Assembly: GCA_002788475.1 (NCBI GenBank)
Contig: PFRK01000053.1
Location: 1 to 9,820 of the forward strand
Length of the DNA: 9,820 nt
Direction: 5' to 3'
Source of the DNA: Candidatus Nomurabacteria bacterium CG_4_9_14_0_2_um_filter_32_10
GTDB lineage: Bacteria > Patescibacteriota > Minisyncoccia > Phycocordibacterales > UBA9973
The translations under genes were made by a program, and so were the position numbers. Shown here piece after piece: positions 5,755 through 9,820 of the stretch (position 1 is its first letter; every line of letters begins with the position of its first letter). The notes under the pieces are model-generated. The model searched no databases. It was not told where the DNA came from and saw only the letters and a list, made by a program, of their open reading frames with translations.

Positions 5755-6540
5755 ATGAAAACAGTTATACCCTTTTTAAAAAAAAAGAAAGTAGAAATTT
5801 TCTTATCCATTTTATTTTTTATTTTTCTATTTGCATCATTTTCTAATATACTTTCTGCGCAAGTTATGCAAAGTGGTACATATAAAATGATGTCCGACAG
5901 TATTAATGCTGGTGGAGAAGATGTTTCTTCAAGTTCTAATTATATGCTCGGTGATACTCTAGGAGAAATAGGTACTGGAGATTCAAACAGTGCCAACTAT
6001 TTTTTACATGCAGGATTTTGGCAAATGCAACAAAGTTATATTGCAATCTCAAGCCCTTCTGATTTATATTTGACTAGCATCGGTGGTATAGATGGCGAAG
6101 CGAGTGAAGGAACAATATCTTGGCAAGTGACGACAGATAATTTTGCTGGTTATAGTATGAGCATCAAATCCACTACTACTCCAGCACTTACTTCTCTTGA
6201 AGACTCTTTTGCTGATTACACTCCAAATGGAGCAGATCCTGATTATACTTTTTCTATCGCTTCAACTACATCAGCATTTGGATTTTCTCCAGAAGGAGTT
6301 GACACATCTACACGTTTTCTAGACAACGGTTTAATATGTAATACTGGATCTGGAGAAGTCAGTGCTAAATGCTGGGATGGGCTTTCTACTTCACCAAAAA
6401 CGATATTTCAAAGAACAACAAGCAATCATCCAGGAGGAAGTGCTACAGTAGTCCGTTTTCATGCAGAATCCGGGTCAGGTCATATCCAAATTTCAGGTGA
6501 TTACGCAGCCCCAATTATCGTAACTGCTATAACTTTATAA
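5755..6540 (+). CDS. Secreted surface protein with SSNY/AGFW motif, paralogue of the 4120 product
   Basis: A 261-residue exported protein. The N-terminus has a long basic region (KKKK at 9-12), a Phe/Leu-rich core and likely cleavage after ILSA (35). Residues 40-89 form a recognisable module: SGTYKM, SSSSNYMLGDTLGE, SNSANYFLHAGFW. This SSNY...GfW pattern is common at the start of secreted proteins in CPR and some environmental bacteria; its function is not known to me. The C-terminal two thirds match the 4120-4752 product through GY...TPAL...EDSFADYT...FSIAS...FGFS and contain two Cys (LICNTG and AKCWDG). No membrane anchor follows, so it is released, or held non-covalently. It starts 7 nt after the preceding gene and overlaps the next by 1 nt (TAATG), strong evidence for one operon. 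Confidence 0.85.
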   Translation: MKTVIPFLKKKKVEIFLSILFFIFLFASFSNILSAQVMQSGTYKMMSDSINAGGEDVSSSSNYMLGDTLGEIGTGDSNSANYFLHAGFWQMQQSYIAISSPSDLYLTSIGGIDGEASEGTISWQVTTDNFAGYSMSIKSTTTPALTSLEDSFADYTPNGADPDYTFSIASTTSAFGFSPEGVDTSTRFLDNGLICNTGSGEVSAKCWDGLSTSPKTIFQRTTSNHPGGSATVVRFHAESGSGHIQISGDYAAPIIVTAITL

Positions 6541-7991
6541 TGAACAAAAATTTACGAAATTTGTCGAAGACGTATCTTTTGAAAATTAAAATTTTGTATT
6601 GGCAAAGAATTTTAAGAGTCGTGGGTCCCATGTCCTTATGTCTCCGAGGGCGAAGGCTCGAAAATTCTTTGGCCAATGTAAAATTCTATATACCGAAAAA
6701 AAATTTTACAAAAATAACTTCTATAATTTTTGTAGTAATATTTTTGCTAAGTAGTAACGCTACACCTCTTTTTGCTCAATCAGATGCTTCTATACATATA
6801 GACCTCGGAGTTACTGGATGTAATAATAACGGCATATGTGAAGTAGGAGAAAATACACTAAGTTGTCCGGCGGACTGCCCTGCTCCTTCTACAACAACAG
6901 GATCTATTATTCGTCCAGAAAATATTTTTTTATATAATCTTTCTATTGAACCAAATTTTACAGATGCGACTATCCGTTGGAATAGTTCTGTAGGTATGAT
7001 AAGCACGATAAGATGGGGAGAAACTCAAGATGTAAAAGAAGGAACACTCACCAGTACTGTCTTTGCCGTAAATCATAAAATGGAATTAATACATCTAAAA
7101 CCAGGGACAATGTATTTTTTTACAATTGAAAGCCGAAGTGCTAGTGGAAAAACTAATTTTTATCCACCAACATATTTTTTTACAAAATTTTTAAAAGATA
7201 CAACTTTCCCTTTAAGTCCTCGTAACCTAAGAGCCTCATCTGATATTTCTGGCATCACTATTACTTGGGAAAATCCACCAGACGAAAATTTTTCTTATAT
7301 TCGTATGATGAGACACGAAGATCGTTTTAAAGGAAATCCATTTTCAGGTAAATTAATTTATGAAGGTAGAGAAGAAAAATTTTTAGACAAAAATGTAATA
7401 TCAGGTAAAAAATATTTTTATGTATTATTTGCTAAAGACGTACTAGGAAATTTTTCAGGAGGAGTAGGAGTTTCTCAAATCGCATATTCTGAAAAGAAAA
7501 TTCCTATACAAATAATAGAAGAAGAACTATCAGAAATTTCTATAATAGAAAATTTTTTCGTACATCAATATAATCAATTAGTTGAATTACTCACAGATAA
7601 AAAAACAATCACAGTAGACAGCAACAAAAGTACTGTCGTTGATACAAATTCAAAAACACTATCAGATGATTGGATGAAGGTCACAAATGCAGAAGGAAAA
7701 GTTATAGGAGAATATTTATTTTCATTTAATATGGACAGTGGACGTTATCAAAGTGTCATTCCACCACTAGAAAAAACTGGAACTTACGATATAAAAATTT
7801 ATAGATATCAGAATGATGTTTTAACATTAATTAGCGAAAGTTCACTTTTTATTAATAAAGATATAACACCAAAAATTGAAAAAACTTACAATATTTCTTA
7901 TTTTGATTTTATTTATTTAATTATTTTATCAATTACCCTATTTTTATTACTTTTCTTCTTAAGAAAGAAACAAAAAAACCCAATAAAATAA
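6540..7991 (+). CDS. Membrane-anchored surface protein with four-Cys motif and fibronectin-III-like domains
   Basis: A 483-residue type I membrane protein. The hydrophobic signal core lies at about 58-72 with likely cleavage after LFA (79), unusually far from the start, because a 96-bp hairpin element encodes residues about 17-49. Next comes a small motif CNNNGIC...SCPADC with four Cys (94, 100, 109, 113), frequent in secreted bacterial proteins. Two fibronectin-III-like domains follow by eye (about 123-216 and 222-318), with the usual LKPGTMYFFTIE and GKKYFYVLFAKD strands. A less clear region, a possible third beta domain (about 380-445), one membrane segment near 452-473 and a tail FLRKKQKNPIK complete it. 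It is the last gene of the surface cluster and shares an extracellular domain plus single C-terminal anchor with the 4770 product. ATG at 6540 overlaps the preceding stop; a start at ATG 6630, inside the element, would still give a signal peptide. Confidence 0.82.
   Translation: MNKNLRNLSKTYLLKIKILYWQRILRVVGPMSLCLRGRRLENSLANVKFYIPKKNFTKITSIIFVVIFLLSSNATPLFAQSDASIHIDLGVTGCNNNGICEVGENTLSCPADCPAPSTTTGSIIRPENIFLYNLSIEPNFTDATIRWNSSVGMISTIRWGETQDVKEGTLTSTVFAVNHKMELIHLKPGTMYFFTIESRSASGKTNFYPPTYFFTKFLKDTTFPLSPRNLRASSDISGITITWENPPDENFSYIRMMRHEDRFKGNPFSGKLIYEGREEKFLDKNVISGKKYFYVLFAKDVLGNFSGGVGVSQIAYSEKKIPIQIIEEELSEISIIENFFVHQYNQLVELLTDKKTITVDSNKSTVVDTNSKTLSDDWMKVTNAEGKVIGEYLFSFNMDSGRYQSVIPPLEKTGTYDIKIYRYQNDVLTLISESSLFINKDITPKIEKTYNISYFDFIYLIILSITLFLLLFFLRKKQKNPIK
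6590..6685. repeat. 96-bp hairpin (MITE-like) insertion in signal-peptide region
   Basis: Arms 6590-6613 and 6661-6685 are inverted complements over 24 positions, apart from two that become G-U pairs in RNA and one single-base bulge. They enclose a 47-nt GC-richer loop. The element is in frame and encodes about 33 residues of the signal-peptide N-region. No clear target-site duplication is visible, and it has no coding capacity of its own. Confidence 0.7.
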
Positions 7992-8020
7992 AGGTTCTTT
8001 TGCTAAAACAATTGACGCCT

Positions 8021-8051
8021 ACAGGATAGCGAGTTCTGCTCTACTACCTGT
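8021..8051. other. Imperfect hairpin with a tRNA D-arm-like 14-mer
   Basis: In the 185-nt gap after the surface operon, ACAGG-a-TAG pairs with CTA-CCTGT, with an inner GAG/CTC step, giving a bulged hairpin. It may mark the end of the upstream transcript, but no T-tract follows. The 14-mer TGCTCTACTACCTG (8037-8050) is identical to the D-arm of the tRNA-Thr(CGU) at 3764-3777, in the same minus orientation. No complete tRNA can be folded here. Confidence 0.4.
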
Positions 8052-8057
8052 GGATAA
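8049..8057 (-). promoter_or_regulatory. Perfect DnaA-box 9-mer upstream of the HTH gene
   Basis: TGTGGATAA on the plus strand is the complement of the consensus DnaA box TTATCCACA. It ends 4 nt before the putative -35 of the promoter at 8062-8090. A related but poorer copy, AGTGGATAT (8060-8068), overlaps that -35. It is the second perfect 9-mer in the window. Confidence 0.35.
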
Positions 8058-8061
8058 CTAG

Positions 8062-8090
8062 TGGATATACTGTTGATATTGCACTATAAT
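8062..8090 (+). promoter_or_regulatory. Promoter of the membrane-tethered HTH gene
   Basis: A perfect -10 TATAAT (8085-8090) lies 17 nt after TGGATA (8062-8067; 4 of 6 to TTGACA). Transcription would begin near 8097, giving an 80-nt leader before the ATG at 8177. This is the best sigma-70-type promoter in the window. Confidence 0.65.
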
Positions 8091-8107
8091 ATAAGGGTAT
8101 AAAAAAA

Positions 8108-8154
8108 TATCGTCTATCCGAGATTCATTTTTTTTATGTATCGGATATCCGATA
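8108..8154. promoter_or_regulatory. Two tandem operator-like palindromes in the leader of the HTH gene
   Basis: TATCGGATATCCGATA (8139-8154) is a perfect 16-bp palindrome. TATCGTCTATCCGAGA (8108-8123) matches it at 13 of 16 positions. The copies start 31 bp apart, close to three helical turns, so two bound dimers would sit on the same face of the DNA. They lie just downstream of the predicted transcription start, a usual place for repressor sites. In RNA, TATCCGA (8115-8121) could also pair with TCGGATA (8141-8147), so a leader structure is an alternative. Confidence 0.6.
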
Positions 8155-8176
8155 AATACTTATATATTAATACAGG

Positions 8177-8536
8177 ATGGAAAACATTAAAAAAATAATA
8201 TCATTAAATCAAGCATCAAAGATTACTGGATATCATTCAGACTATTTAAGCGCTTTAATTCGTAAAAAAGAGATAAAAGGAGAAAAAATTGGAGGCAACT
8301 GGTTTACAACAGAAGAAGAGATAAAAGAATACATTTTTAAACAAAAAATTCGTCATAAAAAGTTTGCTATCGGAGATTTTCTATCTCAAAAAAGAACAAA
8401 AAAAATTTTTATAGTTACTGGAATACTTTTTCTAGGTTTTCTTTTAATTGGTATTTATCTTTACGGTAAAAATAACAAAGTGATTTTAGAAGAAGGTAAA
8501 AAAACTCTTTCTTCAGAAGTTGAAATTATAAATTAA
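8177..8536 (+). CDS. Membrane-tethered helix-turn-helix protein
   Basis: A 119-residue protein of unusual layout. Residues about 8-53 (LNQASKITGYHSDYLSALIRKKEIKGEKIGGNW and the following TTEEEIKEYI) form a small helix-turn-helix of the excisionase/MerR-like type: an LNQAS first helix, a recognition-helix region near 21-31 and a GNWFTT wing. A basic linker (55-76, many Lys and Arg) leads to one hydrophobic segment at 77-96 and a short charged tail. Basic residues before the segment predict that the HTH is cytoplasmic and the 23-residue C-terminus outside. I infer a membrane-bound regulator, possibly of its own gene through the twin palindromes at 8108-8154 and of the large surface gene that follows. 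Such HTH domains can also serve in DNA structuring or be inactive as regulators. The ATG at 8177 has no Shine-Dalgarno site. Confidence 0.82.
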   Translation: MENIKKIISLNQASKITGYHSDYLSALIRKKEIKGEKIGGNWFTTEEEIKEYIFKQKIRHKKFAIGDFLSQKRTKKIFIVTGILFLGFLLIGIYLYGKNNKVILEEGKKTLSSEVEIIN

Positions 8537-8537
8537 C

Positions 8538-8714
8538 CTAATTACTAATTAACCTAATTGACCTAAGTAAAATTAAACCAGAAAATTAATCAAATGACGA
8601 ATTAACTTAAAAATCAGGTAATTAGAGTAATTAGAAATTAACAATCATTGGAATTTATTTAAAAATTAGGTCATTCGAAATTTTATTAGGTAATTATGTC
8701 AATTAGATAATTAG
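8538..8714. repeat. AT-rich inverted-repeat region with CTAATTA units between the HTH and surface genes
   Basis: Arms 8538-8566 and 8686-8714 (29 nt each) are inverted complements with about two substitutions and two single-base gaps. The left arm opens with two tandem heptamers CTAATTA. The same unit recurs in inverted orientation near 8614-8634 and in the right arm. Inner flanks (TGACGAATT against complementary AGGTCATTC) also show weak symmetry, so the whole 177 bp is a large imperfect palindrome. I see no gene, promoter or terminator in this gap. It resembles a small non-autonomous repeat or a decayed tandem array and ends 8 nt before the next ATG. Confidence 0.6.
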
Positions 8715-8722
8715 AAATTAAA

Positions 8723-9820
8723 ATGTTCGCCTTTATTAAAAACAACAAAACCATCGCAACAATTGCAGCAACTATTTTACTGGTTTTTGTTCTTTTTCCC
8801 TCGAACATTTCTTCTGCTGCGATAAATAAACAAATAAATTATCAAGGTAAACTTACTAACAGTAGTGGAGTGGCTGTTACCAATGGCACTTACAATATGG
8901 AATTTAAACTCTACACCGTAGACACTGGCGGTGTGGCTATTTGGACAGAAACAAGAATCGATGCAAATAAAGTACAAGTAACGAGTGGACTTTTCAGTGT
9001 GCTTCTTGGAGAAGTCACTGCTCTGACTTCAGTTGATTTTAATCAAACACTTTATCTTGGTGTAAACATCGGAGGCACAGGCACACCTGGATGGGATGGA
9101 GAAATGACTCCTCGAAAAAAACTTGGCGCAGTTCCCACTGCTATCTTATCTGAAAGCGCAATTAATATTATCGGCGGAGTAGCTGGAGCTGTTCCATATC
9201 AATCAGCAACAGATACTACTTTATTTTCTGCAGCTGGAACGACAGGTCAAGCATTGATTTCCGGAGGTACTAACTCCCCTACTTGGTTTGCACCAACTGC
9301 TGGATCTATTCTCTTTGCAGGTGCAAGTGGAATTCTTGCACAAGATAATTCAAATTTCTTTTGGGATAATACAAACAAAAGACTCGGCATCGGGACGACG
9401 GCACCTTTAAAATTACTTAGTATGTCTAAGCTTGCTGGGGATGCGGTTTTAAGAATTGAAAATACTGGTAATGGAAACTCTTCTGGTATTGATTTTATAC
9501 GTGAAAGACAATCCGGGACTGGGCAGGATGGTGGTTCAATATTTATTGATAGCGACACAGCTACCAATAACGCCTTACTTTATATTCAAGCGCAAAGTGC
9601 GAGTGTGTCTTCGGGGGTAACAGGTGCGTTAGCTGCTAGTAATGGTGTTCGCTTATTACTTAGAGGGGGTACCGGTATCTTTTCCATAGAGAACGGCGCA
9701 ACGGAAAGTATGCGCATTGTGGCCAACGGCAACGTCGGGATTGGGACGACGAATCCGGGGGTTAAATTATCTTTAGGGACAGGAACTGGTGCTAAATTAG
9801 GAGTGTATGAAAATGGAACG
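8723..9820 (+). CDS. Large secreted tail-fibre-like repeat protein, 3' end outside window
   Basis: The frame is open from ATG 8723 to the window end (366 codons). Residues 1-32 are a signal peptide (cleavage near NISSA). The next domain begins INKQINYQGKLTNSSG and runs through GTYNMEFKLY, IWTET and GLFSVLLGEV to PRKKLGAVPTAI (about 34-142); this INYQGrLt module is common at the start of large bacterial surface proteins. Repeat modules follow, with hallmark LGIGTTAP (221-228) and NVGIGTTNP (337-345), about 117 residues apart and preceded by NFFWDNTNKR or SMRIVANG. These GIGTT repeats occur in tail-fibre and adhesin-like proteins that often end in a self-cleaving S74 chaperone domain, which would lie outside the window. 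Codon use becomes markedly more GC-rich in the second module. It is probably exposed at the cell surface; binding to a host or surface is inference. Confidence 0.88.
   Translation, partial: MFAFIKNNKTIATIAATILLVFVLFPSNISSAAINKQINYQGKLTNSSGVAVTNGTYNMEFKLYTVDTGGVAIWTETRIDANKVQVTSGLFSVLLGEVTALTSVDFNQTLYLGVNIGGTGTPGWDGEMTPRKKLGAVPTAILSESAINIIGGVAGAVPYQSATDTTLFSAAGTTGQALISGGTNSPTWFAPTAGSILFAGASGILAQDNSNFFWDNTNKRLGIGTTAPLKLLSMSKLAGDAVLRIENTGNGNSSGIDFIRERQSGTGQDGGSIFIDSDTATNNALLYIQAQSASVSSGVTGALAASNGVRLLLRGGTGIFSIENGATESMRIVANGNVGIGTTNPGVKLSLGTGTGAKLGVYENGT

Noticed and set aside
8115..8147. Riboswitch in the leader of the HTH gene
   Set aside because: Only a 7-bp stem overlapping the palindromes is visible; no known riboswitch core is recognisable. 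Operator sites explain the symmetry better.

Overview
The window most likely comes from a Patescibacteria/CPR genome, probably of the Parcubacteria type. Four things point that way: AT-rich sequence, almost no Shine-Dalgarno sites, a CTP synthase with a GGTAGEYQN-type motif, and a set of secreted proteins of the kind common in that group. The code is standard. Release factor 2 carries its SPF recognition tripeptide, and ftsE and ftsX both end in TGA, so TGA is a stop here. This excludes the TGA=Gly lineages (Gracilibacteria/SR1).

The left part (1-3936) is on the minus strand and holds housekeeping genes. In transcription order they are tRNA-Thr(GGU), tRNA-Thr(CGU), prfB (release factor 2), ftsE and ftsX (the ABC-type divisome complex) and pyrG (CTP synthase, cut by the window edge). 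The spacing is tight. prfB starts 1 nt after the second tRNA, and a promoter-like sequence lies just upstream of the first tRNA. prfB is unusual: its N-terminal domain is short and it carries two GC-rich palindromic insertions in frame.

At about 3940-4120 transcription switches direction. The divergent AT-rich spacer holds three end-to-end 9-mers resembling DnaA boxes, one of them perfect.

The right part (4120-9820) is on the plus strand and is an accessory cell-surface region. Four tightly packed genes encode two paralogous small secreted beta-rich proteins, a membrane-anchored protein resembling the DUF916/WxL-partner architecture, and a membrane-anchored protein with a four-Cys motif and fibronectin-III-like domains. 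The last of these has a 96-bp hairpin element inserted in the N-region of its signal peptide. Next comes a small gene for an N-terminal HTH protein with one membrane segment. It is preceded by a good promoter and two copies of a 16-bp palindrome one 31-bp step apart. A 177-bp AT-rich inverted-repeat region then leads into a large secreted tail-fibre-like protein with GIGTT repeats, which runs off the window.

The most notable signals are the family of small palindromic or hairpin elements that have entered coding sequence without breaking frame, the twin palindromes before the membrane-tethered HTH gene, the divergent DnaA-box cluster, the 7-nt-phased repeat between ftsE and ftsX, and the atypical tRNA-Thr(CGU).
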